Source: Burkholderia seminalis DSM 23518
GTDB taxonomy: Bacteria > Pseudomonadota > Gammaproteobacteria > Burkholderiales > Burkholderiaceae
Direction of reading: 5' to 3'
NCBI RefSeq assembly: GCF_902832885.1
Contig: NZ_CADFDK010000005.1
Coordinates: 62,001-126,000, forward strand
DNA: 64,000 bases
Every line of letters starts with the position of its first letter. The stretch's first letter is position 1. Below, in pieces: positions 34,900 through 43,732 of the stretch. Under the pieces are notes generated by a model, which saw nothing but the letters and a program-made list of their open reading frames with translations, searched no databases and was not told the DNA's origin. A program made the translations under genes and the position numbers.

Positions 34900-36222
34900 T
34901 CATTCGGGCAGCGTCTGATGCCGCGTTTCGACCGCGAACGGCAGGATCAGGATGCCGAGTCCGAACGCGGCCGCCGTCCACGCGACGGGCACGCCGAGCG
35001 ACCCGTAGCCGTGAATCGCGGCGCCGAGCAGGAAGTTCACGCCCGCGCCGATGAAGCGGCCAACCGACGCGTTGAACGCGAACGCGGTGGCGCGCACGCG
35101 CGTCGGGTACTGCTCGGGCAGCCACAACGAGAAGATCGCGAAATTGCCGCCGAAGAAGCCGAGGAACGCGAGCGACACCATGAACGCCGCCAGCCCGTTC
35201 GGCTGGTAGAACGCCCAGCCGAACGCGAACACGATCGAGGCCGCCATTCCCGCGAAATACACGCCGAGCGCGGTGCGTCGGCCGAGCCGTTCCGACAGCC
35301 ACGGTGCGACCAGGCAGCCGGCGATCGTCGCGCACGACAGGATCGCCGCACCGACGGACGCGAGCCGCAGCGCGCCGACGTGATCGATGCCCGCGCGCGC
35401 CGCCAGCGTGCTGACCGCGCTCGCCTCGTAGACGGAACCGGCCCACAGCCCGACGATCGCGACGCCGACGAGGCTCGCGCTCGTCAGCGTGCGGCGCAGG
35501 AACGCCGGCGCGAAGATCTCGCGCAGCGGGTGCGCGCGCCGCGCGTCGGCCACGTCGCCGTCGCGCGCGTCGTGCCGACGCCACTGCCCGGGCTCCTTCA
35601 CGCGCATCACCGTGAACACCGCGAGCAGCGCGGGCGCCAGACCGCACAGGAACATCGCGCGCCAGCCGTAGGTCGCGCCGATCGTGTAGTTCAGGCAGGC
35701 GGCGATGAAGAAGCCGAAGTAGTAGCCCGTCTGCAGGTAACCGGCGCCCATCTTGCGGCGGTCTTCCGGCCAACTCTCGGCCACGTAGGTGCCCGCGAGC
35801 GCCCACTCGCCGCCGACGCCGATCCCGGCGATCAGCCGGCACGCGGCCAGCGCCCATACGTCGTGCACGAACGCGGCCGCGCCGGTGAACACCGAGTAGA
35901 TCAGGATGCTCGCGGCGAGCGTGCGCACGCGGCCGAAGCGGTCGGCGAGCGGCCCCCAGACGAACGACAGCCCCCAGCCGATCAGGAACAGCGCGAACAG
36001 GATCGACCCGTACATCCCCAGATTCGCGGGCGTCGCCGCGATGCCGGACGCCGGCAGCAGTTCGGTCAGCGCGGGAATCAGCACGAGCGCGTAGATCACC
36101 GAATCCACGCCGTCGAGCACCCAGCCCGCGTAGACGGCCCAGAAGCCCTTCACCTGCTCGCGCGTGAGCGGCGTGCGCCGCGGCTTCGCGCCGGCCGCCG
36201 GCGCGTCGATCGCCTTGAACAT
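34900..36222 (-). CDS. MFS transporter, sugar/aromatic-acid:H+ symporter type
   Basis: 440 residues, twelve membrane segments. VLDGVDSVIYALVLIPAL (TM1) with GPLADRFGRVRTL in the TM2-3 loop and GEWALAGTYVAESWPEDRRKMGAGYLQTGYYFGFF in TM4-5 place it in the metabolite:H+ symporter/AAHS group. The second half repeats the loop as SERLGRRTALG. I start at the ATG at 36222, which has AAGGAGA five bases upstream. First gene of the three-gene operon that ends with the methylmalonyl-CoA decarboxylase-like gene; probably imports that pathway's dicarboxylic acid. Confidence 0.9.
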   Translation of the reverse strand: MFKAIDAPAAGAKPRRTPLTREQVKGFWAVYAGWVLDGVDSVIYALVLIPALTELLPASGIAATPANLGMYGSILFALFLIGWGLSFVWGPLADRFGRVRTLAASILIYSVFTGAAAFVHDVWALAACRLIAGIGVGGEWALAGTYVAESWPEDRRKMGAGYLQTGYYFGFFIAACLNYTIGATYGWRAMFLCGLAPALLAVFTVMRVKEPGQWRRHDARDGDVADARRAHPLREIFAPAFLRRTLTSASLVGVAIVGLWAGSVYEASAVSTLAARAGIDHVGALRLASVGAAILSCATIAGCLVAPWLSERLGRRTALGVYFAGMAASIVFAFGWAFYQPNGLAAFMVSLAFLGFFGGNFAIFSLWLPEQYPTRVRATAFAFNASVGRFIGAGVNFLLGAAIHGYGSLGVPVAWTAAAFGLGILILPFAVETRHQTLPE

Positions 36223-36392
36223 CTTCGTCTCCTTGCCGGCAGGGCCGGCACGTTCGCCGCGTCCGGTCCGGAATGGCCGGCAGTCGGGCTCTTTTGTGAG
36301 ACGAGTATAGAAACCCGATCGATCGCGGAAAAATATGATATTCATCTTGCTCGATCGGATTGGCTTATGACTCGAATCGGGAGACGGCGGCG

Positions 36393-37331
36393 ATGGACTT
36401 GAGACAGTTGCGCTATTTCGTGAAGGTCGTCGAATGTGGCAACGTCACGCATGCGAGCGAGGCGCTGCACGTCGCACAGCCGGCGGTGAGCCAGCAGATG
36501 CGCAATCTCGAACAGGATCTCGGGATGCAACTGCTCGAGCGGAGCGTGCGCGGCGTCGCGCCGACCGCCGCCGGCCGCACGCTGTATCAGCACGCGCTCG
36601 ACCTGCTGCGCCAGGCCGACGGCACGCGCGAGCTGCTGCGCCGCGACGCCGACACGCCGCAAGGCCGCGTGACGGTCGGCATGCCGTCGAGCACCGCGCG
36701 CGTGCTGGCCATTCCGCTCGCCCGCGCGGTGCGCGACCGCTACCCGGGCATCATGCTGGAGCTGATCGAGGCGCCGAGCGCCGATCTCGACACGCTGCTC
36801 GAACGCGCGCGGCTCGATCTCGCGATCGTCGTCGATGCGGTCGACACGCGCGGCATCGCGGTCCACCGGCTGCTGACGGAGACGCTGTACCTGATCACGT
36901 GGCCCGAATTCCAGGTGCCGGACGATCCGGTGCCGCTCGACGCGATCGCGCGGATGCCGCTCGTGCTGCCGAGCGCGCCGAACACGATCCGCAACCGCGT
37001 CGACTGGGCAATGCGCGAGGCCGGGCTGTCGTACGAGATCAGCTTCGAGGCGAGTTCGACCGGGCTGCTGTTCGCGGCCGTGATGGCGCAGCTCGGCGTG
37101 ACGATCCTGCCGTGGACGGCCGCGCACGTCGAGATCGAGGAACGCAAGCTCAAGCTGTCGACGGTCGCGCACCGGCTGTTCGCGCGCGACCTGTCGCTGT
37201 GCTGGCACGATACGGCGCTCGTCAGCAACGCGGTGCAGAAGGTCAAGGGCGAGATCGTCCGGCTGTTCGACACGCTCGGGCAGCGGCCGGAGTGGGCGGC
37301 CGGCAATAACGATCGCAGCGATCGCACGTGA
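36393..37331 (+). CDS. LysR-family transcriptional regulator
   Basis: 312 residues. The helix-turn-helix is MDLRQLRYFVKVVECGNVTHASEALHVAQPAVSQQMRNLEQDLGMQLLER at the very N-terminus. A periplasmic-binding-protein-like effector domain follows from about residue 90 (RVTVGMPSSTARVLAIPLARAVRDRYPGIMLELIE). The start at 36393 has GGGAGA at good spacing. Divergently transcribed from the MFS/CoA-transferase/decarboxylase operon across 170 bp, the usual layout for a LysR activator and its target. That 170-bp gap holds ATCGATC-rich partial palindromes, but I could not single out a T-N11-A box. Confidence 0.93.
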   Translation: MDLRQLRYFVKVVECGNVTHASEALHVAQPAVSQQMRNLEQDLGMQLLERSVRGVAPTAAGRTLYQHALDLLRQADGTRELLRRDADTPQGRVTVGMPSSTARVLAIPLARAVRDRYPGIMLELIEAPSADLDTLLERARLDLAIVVDAVDTRGIAVHRLLTETLYLITWPEFQVPDDPVPLDAIARMPLVLPSAPNTIRNRVDWAMREAGLSYEISFEASSTGLLFAAVMAQLGVTILPWTAAHVEIEERKLKLSTVAHRLFARDLSLCWHDTALVSNAVQKVKGEIVRLFDTLGQRPEWAAGNNDRSDRT

Positions 37332-37370
37332 CCCGTGCCGCGCTTGCTTAGTGCGGCCCCACCGCACGTA

Positions 37371-37453
37371 CCAAGCTCCTTTCATGGGCGGACCGCTGAC
37401 ACCTCCGCTTCTCCTCGCCGCTCGGTATAAGCGTCGGGGGAAGGAGGCCGTTC
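37371..37453 (+). promoter_or_regulatory. Leader of the SMR gene with three anti-Shine-Dalgarno tracts
   Basis: The ribosome site AAGGAGG (37441-37447) is preceded by three pyrimidine tracts complementary to it: CTCCTT (37376-37381), CCTCC (37402-37406) and CTCCTC (37411-37416). CTCCTTTC can pair with GGAAGGAG over 8 bp, including one G-U, enclosing a GCGGA/TCCGC hairpin and a CGCT/AGCG hairpin. This would hide the ribosome site, as in a translational riboswitch. I see no match to guanidine riboswitch classes I, II or III. Confidence 0.4.
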
Positions 37454-37794
37454 GTGTCCCCGTCCCAGTCTGCCTGGTTTCTGCTGGGCGTCAGTGTTCT
37501 CACCGAAGTGCTCGGCTCCGTCGGCCTGAAATTCTCGGCCGTTTTTCCCGCCCGCTGCCGTCTGCGCTCACGATCGCCTGCTATGCCTGCGCCGTATGGC
37601 TGATGGCGCTCGCGACGAAGCGGCTCGAACTGGGGCTCGCGTACGCGAGCTGGGCCGCCGCCAGCACCGCGGCCACCGCCGTGATCGGCATCGTCTGCGT
37701 CGACGAGTGGGTGTCGTCGCTGAAGCTCGCCGGCCTCGCGCTGACCGTCTGCGCGCTCGTCGCGCTCAACCTCGGCGATGCAGCGGCGCGGTGA
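37454..37794 (+). pseudogene. SMR-family efflux transporter gene with a one-base frameshift
   Basis: From the GTG at 37454 (GGAGG upstream) the reading gives SPSQSAWFLLGVSVLTEVLGSVGLKFSA, the first helix of an SMR protein with its essential Glu in LTEVLGS. It then leaves frame at GCCGTTTTTCCC (37538-37549). From there the -1 frame continues FSRPLPSALTIACYACAVWLMALATKRLELGLAYASWAAAST to the end of a four-helix SMR protein. Restoring one base gives 113 residues, the normal SMR length. Either a real inactivating deletion, a sequencing error, or slippage on the T5 run. Substrates of such pumps are quaternary cations or guanidinium. Confidence 0.72.
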
Positions 37795-37902
37795 TCGGCG
37801 CGCAGGCGCCCGGCGCGGCATTGACAACGCCCCCCGGCACCCCTTAACGTTGCTCACATCGTAACCATCACCGGTTCAGCTTAAGAGGTTGTCGGCCCGC
37901 TC

Positions 37903-38529
37903 GTGCTCGACACCTCTGCCTTCCTCGAAGGCCTGCTGCTTGGCGCCGGCCTGTTCACGTCGGTCGGCCCCAAGGACGCCTTCGTCATCAAGCGCTCGCT
38001 CTCGAGCCCTCACCTGCTCTCCATCGCCCTCGTCTGCGCAGGCAGCGACGCGTTGCTGATCGCGCTCGGCGCGCGCGGGTTGTCTTCGTTGCTGTCGCGC
38101 CATCCCGGCGTCGTGTCGGCCGCGCTGTGGGCCGGCATCGCGTATCTGGCCGGTTACGGCCTGCTCGCGTTGCGCTCGGCGATCCGGCGACGACAGCCGG
38201 AACACGTCACGGGTCCACGCTCGGCCACCGAACCCACGCGGTCGAGCACGGTGCTCGCCACCGCCGCCGTTTCGCTGCTCAATCCGTATGCGTGGATCGA
38301 TACCGTGCTGCTGCTCGGCACCGTGATCGTGAGTCATGCGCCGTCCGCACGCGCGCCGTTCGCAATCGGTGCGATGACCGCTTCGCTCGTCTGGTTCCTG
38401 ATGCTTGCCTATGGCGCACGCGCGTGCCGTGCCTGGTTCGCTCGCACGCTCGCGTGGCGTGTGCTCGACGGCTTCGTCGCGGTGATGATGCTCGGCTTCG
38501 CGATTCGGTTCGCGATCGATGCGCTTTAG
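37903..38529 (+). CDS. LysE/ArgO-type amino-acid exporter
   Basis: 208 residues with about six helices: FLEGLLLGAGLFTSVGPKDAFVIKRSL carries the N-terminal GP-K/Q-xxF motif of LysE proteins. SLLNPYAWIDTVLLLGTV is the conserved second-half NPYAxxDT motif. The second motif is strong in ArgO/LysE and weaker in RhtB, suggesting a basic amino acid as substrate. GTG start; the ribosome site is weak (AAGAGG, 14 nt away). Convergent with the next gene, which ends only three bases downstream. Confidence 0.87.
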   Translation: MLDTSAFLEGLLLGAGLFTSVGPKDAFVIKRSLSSPHLLSIALVCAGSDALLIALGARGLSSLLSRHPGVVSAALWAGIAYLAGYGLLALRSAIRRRQPEHVTGPRSATEPTRSSTVLATAAVSLLNPYAWIDTVLLLGTVIVSHAPSARAPFAIGAMTASLVWFLMLAYGARACRAWFARTLAWRVLDGFVAVMMLGFAIRFAIDAL

Positions 38530-38532
38530 GTT

Positions 38533-39699
38533 TCAGCGACCGGATACCGGGATCGCGCGGAATGTATCGTGCGCGTTGACATGCAGTTCGAAACCGATAC
38601 CGGGCACCTGCGGCACGCGTGCGTATCCGGCGTCGACGGTTTCGCCGTCGGCCAATCCGCTGAACGGATGGAACGCGAACGGGCTGACTTCCGCGCCGCC
38701 GAGACCGAGCGCCGCGACGACGTGCAGCGAGAACAGATGGCCGCCGTGCGGCCAGAACGCATCGCGCCGCCAGCCGCGCGACACGAAGTGATCGACGATC
38801 TGCAGATAGCCCGGCAGCCCGTAGCCGTGCACGGGATCGAACACGAGCACGTCGCGATCGCGGCGCAAACCGCCATAGCGCTCGAGCAGCTTCGCTTCCG
38901 CGAGCGAGAACAGCGTTTCGCCGGCCGCGATCGGCGGGGCGTATCGTGCGGCGAGGTCCGCCTGAAGCGGCAGGTCGAGCGGGTCGCACACGTCCTCGAA
39001 CCACCAGAGATCGAACGGTGCGAGCATCTCGGCGGCCGCGCCGACCGTCGTGGCGTCATACGTATTCATCGCGTCGACCGCGAGATGCGAACTGTCCACG
39101 AGGTGCGCCGCGGCGACCTCGATGCGGCGTCGATCCTGGTCGAGATCCGCGCCGCCGATCTTGATCTTCGCACGCGTGTAGCCGAGATCGGCGAAACGAC
39201 GCATCTCGTCCGACAGGCGCGCGAGATCGTCATGCGGATAGCGGTAGCCGCCGCCGGCATACACGCGCACGCGGGTTGCCGCCGTGCGTTCGAGCCGGTC
39301 GGCGAGAAAACGACTGAGCGGCAGGTCGGCAATTTTCGCGGCGGCGTCCCAGATCGCCATGTCGAGCGTGCCGACCGCGACGCAACGTTCGCCGTGGCCG
39401 CCGGGCTTTTCGCCGGCCATCATCGCGCGCCATGCACGGAACGGGTCGAGGTTCGTGCCGGTATCGTCGGCGAGGGTATCGGCGGCGGCCAGCAGGCGCC
39501 GCGCGAACCGTTCGCGGATCAAACCGCCCTGCGCGAAGCGGCCGATCGATGCGTAGCCGTAGCCCGTCACCGGGCGGCCGTCGCGCACGACGTCGGTCAC
39601 GACCGCGACGGCGCTCGTCGTCAGGCCACCGGACGGAATCGCGGGATCGGCATAACGCGACACGGGAATCGCGCGCTCGTGGATGGCGGTGATGCGCAT
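38533..39699 (-). CDS. tarD: Enolase-superfamily dehydratase, D(-)-tartrate dehydratase type
   Basis: 388 residues, mandelate racemase/muconate lactonizing fold. It follows the Bradyrhizobium TarD pattern, as I recall it: FAQGGLIRERFARRLL, EKPGGHGERCVAVGTLDMAIWDA, and the catalytic set Lys 180 (AKIKIGG), metal ligands Asp 209, Glu 235 and Glu 261, and His 318 (WPHGGH). All lie at the same mutual spacing as K184/D213/E239/E265/H322 of TarD. It would dehydrate D-tartrate to oxaloacetate. A related acid sugar substrate cannot be excluded, so the symbol is provisional. Confidence 0.8.
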   Translation of the reverse strand: MRITAIHERAIPVSRYADPAIPSGGLTTSAVAVVTDVVRDGRPVTGYGYASIGRFAQGGLIRERFARRLLAAADTLADDTGTNLDPFRAWRAMMAGEKPGGHGERCVAVGTLDMAIWDAAAKIADLPLSRFLADRLERTAATRVRVYAGGGYRYPHDDLARLSDEMRRFADLGYTRAKIKIGGADLDQDRRRIEVAAAHLVDSSHLAVDAMNTYDATTVGAAAEMLAPFDLWWFEDVCDPLDLPLQADLAARYAPPIAAGETLFSLAEAKLLERYGGLRRDRDVLVFDPVHGYGLPGYLQIVDHFVSRGWRRDAFWPHGGHLFSLHVVAALGLGGAEVSPFAFHPFSGLADGETVDAGYARVPQVPGIGFELHVNAHDTFRAIPVSGR

Positions 39700-40040
39700 G
39701 GTCGGGCTCCGGAGAGGCGTCCGGCGCAGGCGGATGGTTCATGCGCTGCAGCGGAATCGATGGGCGGATCGCTGCATCTTAGGGGTTTGCGTAACAGCGT
39801 GCGGGACCGGCGGCGACCGTCGTCGCGTTATCGCCGGACAACCGCGCGTCGCATTCGTCACGGGTTGCAGCCGAATAGCAGAGCGCGCCGAGCCTTTTGC
39901 CACGCTCGGCGCGCTATTTCCGGACCGGATCGGCATTCATTGATTGAGCCGGAGTCCTCGTTTGCTCCTCGCGGCTTGGTGAGCCGCGAGGATGCAGGGC
40001 GATGACGGTATGCGTGGGCCGGGTCGAATCGACCGCCCGC
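39700..40040. other. Intergenic region with two perfect hairpins, no gene seen
   Basis: 341 bp between the cupin gene and the dehydratase gene, both on the minus strand. AGCGCGCCGAGC (39882-39893) pairs with 39904-39915 (12 bp, 10-nt loop). CCTCGCGGCT (39967-39976) pairs with 39982-39991 (10 bp, 5-nt loop). Neither has a clear T-run on the minus strand, so they may be weak terminators of the cupin transcript or mRNA end-protecting structures. The dehydratase presumably has its own promoter below 39850. Confidence 0.55.
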
Positions 40041-40385
40041 TCAGGCGAAGACGAAGTACTTGCGCACCGTCTCCACCACTTCCCACGTCCCTTTCATGCC
40101 GGGTTCGATCACGAACACGTCGCCGGCCTTCAGGTGCACCGACTCCTCCCCTTCCGGCGTGATGATGCAGTACCCATCGAGGAAGTGGCAGTACTCCCAC
40201 TTCTCGTAGTTCACCTCGAACTTGCCCGGCGTGCAGATCCAGGTGCCCATGATCTTGCTGCCGTCCTTCGAGACGTACGCGTTGAGGTTCACGGTGTGCG
40301 GATCGCCGCCGATGCGCTTCCACTTGGTCGCATCAAGGACAGGCGTCGGGCAGGTTTTGCGCAGAACGGTGATGAAATCGGACAT
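40041..40385 (-). CDS. Small cupin-domain protein (DUF861/EutQ-like)
   Basis: 114 residues forming one cupin barrel: GTWICTPGKFEVNYEKWEYCHFLDGYCIITPEGEESVHLKAGDVFVIEPGMKGTWEVVETVRKYFVF. The first motif holds only one clear His (CHFLDG), and the second lacks the usual His, so metal binding is uncertain. Relatives resemble ureidoglycolate-binding or ethanolamine-utilisation cupins. I start at MSDFITVLRK (40385); upstream residues to 40550 look non-coding. Confidence 0.85.
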   Translation of the reverse strand: MSDFITVLRKTCPTPVLDATKWKRIGGDPHTVNLNAYVSKDGSKIMGTWICTPGKFEVNYEKWEYCHFLDGYCIITPEGEESVHLKAGDVFVIEPGMKGTWEVVETVRKYFVFA

Positions 40386-40681
40386 GTCGGCTCCAGACTG
40401 ACGATCGTGTAAGAGACCTGTCACGTTAGTTCGAAAGCCTTGCCCGGGCTTGTATGCGTCCGACACCGACTCGTCCATTTTCGACATCGGCTGGTAGAGG
40501 CACGCCGCCGGCGGGTTTCGTCCGGTCTGGGTGCCACGGAACCGCCTCACTTAATGGCTGATCTGCCGCGTGGACGGTGCATCGAGATAGGTGTCCGTCG
40601 CGGTACACAAAGTCGTTTGCCAGCCGCCCAAACAACCTCACTTGCCACGTCGTCGCCAAACCTTGTAGAATTACGCGTTCT

Positions 40682-40756
40682 GCGGGCGTCGTATAATGGC
40701 CATTACCTCAGCTTCCCAAGCTGATGACGTGGGTTCGATTCCCATCGCCCGCTCCA
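40682..40756 (+). tRNA. tRNA-Gly (anticodon CCC)
   Basis: Cloverleaf with acceptor GCGGGCG/CGCCCGC (40682-40688 with 40746-40752), anticodon loop TTCCCAA giving CCC, T-arm GTGGG-TTCGATT-CCCAT, discriminator T and encoded CCA. Reads GGG codons. Followed by its own terminator. Confidence 0.96.
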
Positions 40757-40782
40757 GTTTTCGGCTGCATCGCAGCCTGCGC

Positions 40783-40812
40783 AAAAGCCGCCTCGTCGAA
40801 GGCGGCTTTTTT
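40783..40812 (+). terminator. Intrinsic terminator of the tRNA-Gly transcript
   Basis: AAAAGCCGCCT (40783-40793) pairs with AGGCGGCTTTT (40800-40810) over a 6-nt loop, then two further T's. It separates the tRNA from trmB, 78 nt downstream. Confidence 0.88.
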
Positions 40813-40890
40813 GTACCATGTGCCGGATCGCCCGGCGCACTGCCGCGCACAACGGGCCCTCGCCCGCAACCGAGCCTTTCTCTGTCACCG

Positions 40891-41658
40891 ATGATGCACG
40901 ACGATCCGAACGAAGCCGGCCTGCCGCCGCACGACGACGCCATTTCCGACGAAGCCGCCGAAGGCGCCGACGACGTCAATCCGCTGCACCGCCGCCGCAT
41001 CCGCAGCTTCGTGACGCGCGCCGGCCGCGTGTCGACCGGCCAGCGCCGAGCGCTCGACGAGTTCGGCCCGCGCTTCGTCGTGCCGTATGCGCCGGAACTG
41101 CCCGACTGGAACGCGATCTTCGGCCGCAACGCGCCGCGCATCCTCGAGATCGGTTTCGGGATGGGCGCGTCGACCGCGGAAATCGCCGCGCACCGCCCGG
41201 GCGACGACTTCCTCGGCGTCGAAGTCCATGAGCCGGGCGTCGGCGCGCTGCTGAAGCTGATCGGCGAGCAGGACCTGCCGAACATCCGCATCATCCAGCA
41301 CGACGCGGTCGAAGTGCTCGAGCACATGATCGCGCCGGAAAGCCTCGACGGCGTGCACATCTTCTTTCCCGATCCGTGGCACAAGGCGCGCCACCACAAG
41401 CGCCGGCTGATCCAGCCGCCGCTCGTCGCGCATCTCGCGTCGCGCCTGAAGCCCGGCGCCTACATTCACTGCGCGACCGACTGGCAGAACTACGCGGAGC
41501 AAATGCTCGAAGTACTCGGCGCGGAGCCGACGCTCGAGAACACGGCCGCCGACTACGCACCGCGCCCCGACTACCGCCCGGTGACGAAGTTCGAACGGCG
41601 CGGGCTGCGGCTCGGCCACGGCGTGTGGGACCTGGTGTTCCGCAAGCGCGCCGGTTAA
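40891..41658 (+). CDS. trmB: tRNA (guanine-N7-)-methyltransferase
   Basis: Methylates G46 in the variable loop of tRNAs using SAM. 255 residues. After an acidic, variable N-terminus (about 1-30) come [23 protein letters not shown], the SAM motif [32 protein letters not shown], and the signature [17 protein letters not shown]-terminal [17 protein letters not shown] is typical. Begins with two adjacent ATG codons; either may be used. Confidence 0.96.
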   Translation: MMHDDPNEAGLPPHDDAISDEAAEGADDVNPLHRRRIRSFVTRAGRVSTGQRRALDEFGPRFVVPYAPELPDWNAIFGRNAPRILEIGFGMGASTAEIAAHRPGDDFLGVEVHEPGVGALLKLIGEQDLPNIRIIQHDAVEVLEHMIAPESLDGVHIFFPDPWHKARHHKRRLIQPPLVAHLASRLKPGAYIHCATDWQNYAEQMLEVLGAEPTLENTAADYAPRPDYRPVTKFERRGLRLGHGVWDLVFRKRAG

Positions 41659-41675
41659 GCCCCCGCTCCGCCCAG

Positions 41676-41716
41676 AAAAAACGGCCCGACCGGCATTGCC
41701 GATCGGGCCGTTTTTT
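41676..41716. terminator. Bidirectional intrinsic terminator
   Basis: 14-nt arms AAAAAACGGCCCGA (41676-41689) and 41703-41716, with six A and six T at the ends. Between the convergent trmB and uppP genes. Confidence 0.92.
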
Positions 41717-41747
41717 CATGCCCGCACGCCGGATTCCGGCGCGCGCC

Positions 41748-42578
41748 TCACGCCCAGTTCAGCCAGCCGCTGTAACCGACCAGCAGCACGAACAACCCGA
41801 ACGCGATCCGGTACCACGCGAACACCGTGAAATCGTGCGTCGCGACATAACGCAGCAGCCAGCGCACGCACACGAACGCGCTGACGAACGCCGCGACGAG
41901 CCCGAGCGCGAACAGGCCGAGCGAATCGACGGTGAACGCCTGCCAGTCCTTGACGGTTTCGTAGAGCGTCGCGCCGAAGATGATCGGAATCGCGAGGAAG
42001 AACGAGAACTCGGTGGCCACGCGCCGGTCGAGGCCGAACAGCATCCCGCCGATGATCGTCGAGCCCGAGCGCGACATGCCGGGCACCAGCGCGAAGCATT
42101 GCGCGATGCCGACCTTGAACGCATCGAGCGGCGTCAGCGCATCGACCGACATCACGCGCGGCGGCTCGCTGCGTTCGCGCTGCCGCGCCTCGGCCCACAG
42201 GATGATCGCGCCGCCCACGACGAGTGCGAACGCGACGGGCACCGGCGAAAACAGCACGGCCTTGATCTTCTTCTCGAACAGGAGGCCGAGCGCGATCGCG
42301 GGAATCGTCGCGATCACGACGTTCAGCGTGAAGCGCCGCGCGTCGGGCCGGCTCGGCAGCCCGGACACGATGGATGCGATCCGCTGCCGGTATTCCCAGC
42401 AGACCGCGAGAATCGCGCCGAACTGGATCACGACGTCGAACGTCTTCGCGTGCGAATCGTTGAAATTCAGGAAGCTGCCCGCGACGATCAGGTGGCCGGT
42501 GCTCGACACCGGCAGGAATTCCGTCAGCCCCTCGACGACGCCGAGGATCAATGCCTTGCAGATCAGGATCCAGTCCAT
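41748..42578 (-). CDS. uppP: Undecaprenyl-diphosphatase
   Basis: Inner-membrane enzyme that recycles undecaprenyl pyrophosphate for cell-wall and LPS synthesis; confers bacitracin tolerance. 276 residues, about eight helices. [24 protein letters not shown] contains the Glu-rich catalytic motif, and [17 protein letters not shown] the second (PGxSRSxxT) with the essential Arg and Ser. I start at [10 protein letters not shown]; 13 upstream residues lack family character. Confidence 0.96.
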   Translation of the reverse strand: MDWILICKALILGVVEGLTEFLPVSSTGHLIVAGSFLNFNDSHAKTFDVVIQFGAILAVCWEYRQRIASIVSGLPSRPDARRFTLNVVIATIPAIALGLLFEKKIKAVLFSPVPVAFALVVGGAIILWAEARQRERSEPPRVMSVDALTPLDAFKVGIAQCFALVPGMSRSGSTIIGGMLFGLDRRVATEFSFFLAIPIIFGATLYETVKDWQAFTVDSLGLFALGLVAAFVSAFVCVRWLLRYVATHDFTVFAWYRIAFGLFVLLVGYSGWLNWA

Positions 42579-42657
42579 CCGTGGCCCAACTCCGAAAAGG
42601 TCGAAAGAAAGGGCCACTCTTCCACGCGCGGCCCGCCCGGCCGCGCGCGGTCCGTCG

Positions 42658-43239
42658 TCACTTTTCGACGATCGCCACGCGTATGCCGTTTGTAAGGATC
42701 GTAATTGTACCGGGTTCGTAGTTCACCCCGGCAAATTGCAGTTGCTCGGGCTTGAACGTGTAGATCGGGTAATTGGTCAGCAACTGCGTCGCGAGCAGGC
42801 CGGCGGCCGCCCCGACCTGCTGCGCGTACATCTGCGCGTCGCCGTCGAGCACGAGGCTGTCGACGGCCGGTGCCTTCAGCACGACCGAGCGGCTCGGCGC
42901 GTCGTACGCGAGCTGGCCCGACACGGTGAACTTGCCGCTGACGGGCGCGCGCAGGAACGGGCTCGCGAAATGCGCGTCGAGCTGCACCGCGACGCGGTTC
43001 TGGTCCGGCAGCAGGTTGACGTTCGGGTTCGCGAGCGACACGTCGACCACCTGCGCAACCGTCTTCTGGTACGGGAACTTGCGCCCGACGGCTTTCTGCA
43101 CGTCGCCGCGCGAGAACGTGTAGTGATCGGGGATGAACGGGAACGTCGACGCGCACGCGGCGAGCGATACGCACACGCCGACGGCGCCGAGGGAGGCGGC
43201 AAGGAAACGGCGCCGGCCGGGCGCGCGAGGTACGGTCAT
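42658..43239 (-). CDS. DUF1439 family lipoprotein with Tat-like signal
   Basis: 193 residues. The N-terminus [11 protein letters not shown] is a twin-arginine motif, and VSLAAC gives a lipobox with the acylated Cys at 29. The product is probably exported folded and anchored as a lipoprotein. The mature part matches DUF1439: [58 protein letters not shown], a SMP-like lipid-binding beta/alpha fold. Function unknown. Its ATG overlaps the stop of the YkgJ-type gene by four bases. Confidence 0.87.
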   Translation of the reverse strand: MTVPRAPGRRRFLAASLGAVGVCVSLAACASTFPFIPDHYTFSRGDVQKAVGRKFPYQKTVAQVVDVSLANPNVNLLPDQNRVAVQLDAHFASPFLRAPVSGKFTVSGQLAYDAPSRSVVLKAPAVDSLVLDGDAQMYAQQVGAAAGLLATQLLTNYPIYTFKPEQLQFAGVNYEPGTITILTNGIRVAIVEK

Positions 43240-43568
43240 GCTGAACGCTCTCCTGTAGGCGCCGACGGCCGCGTCGCGGCCTCGAGGCGCGTGAGCCACA
43301 CGAGCGCGTCGTCGCGCGACGCGCCGCACATGTCGGCGGACGGCTGCAGCCCGGAACAGCACGCGGGCCGCTCGGGCCGGCCGAAGATCATGCAGCGCAG
43401 GTCGTCGCCGAGCTGCGCGCAGCGCACGCCGGCCGGCTTGCCGCCGGGCATGCCCGGGATCGGGCTGGAAATCGACGGCGCGATGCAGCACGCGCCGCAG
43501 CCCTCGCGGCACGCATGCGGCGGCGGGACGTCGGCGGGCGCCGGGCGGACAGGCAATTCGACGGACAC
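43236..43568 (-). CDS. YkgJ-family cysteine-cluster protein
   Basis: 110 residues from a GTG start. The cysteine cluster is CREGCGACC, then [22 protein letters not shown] and a final MCG, as in YkgJ/Fe-S (8-Cys) proteins thought to bind zinc or an iron-sulfur cluster. Function unknown. An upstream ATG at 43676 would add an Arg-rich segment lying in the hemN promoter region, so I prefer the shorter form. Co-translated with the DUF1439 lipoprotein. Confidence 0.82.
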   Translation of the reverse strand: MSVELPVRPAPADVPPPHACREGCGACCIAPSISSPIPGMPGGKPAGVRCAQLGDDLRCMIFGRPERPACCSGLQPSADMCGASRDDALVWLTRLEAATRPSAPTGERSA

Positions 43569-43732
43569 TCGGCTCTCTCGACACGACAGACAACGAAAAC
43601 GGCGCGGCAACCGGACGCGGTGCCCGGTTGCCCCACCCCGCATTGTGCCATCGTCGGCTGCGACGTTATTACACAATGCAGCCGAATCGCGTGTTTATAT
43701 ACTCGAAAGCATCTAAAAAGCGCGAGACCGTC

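Noticed and set aside
37352-37368. GTGCGG/CCGCAC hairpin after the LysR gene as a terminator
   Set aside because: The stem is only 6 bp with no T-run. It may simply be part of the SMR leader.
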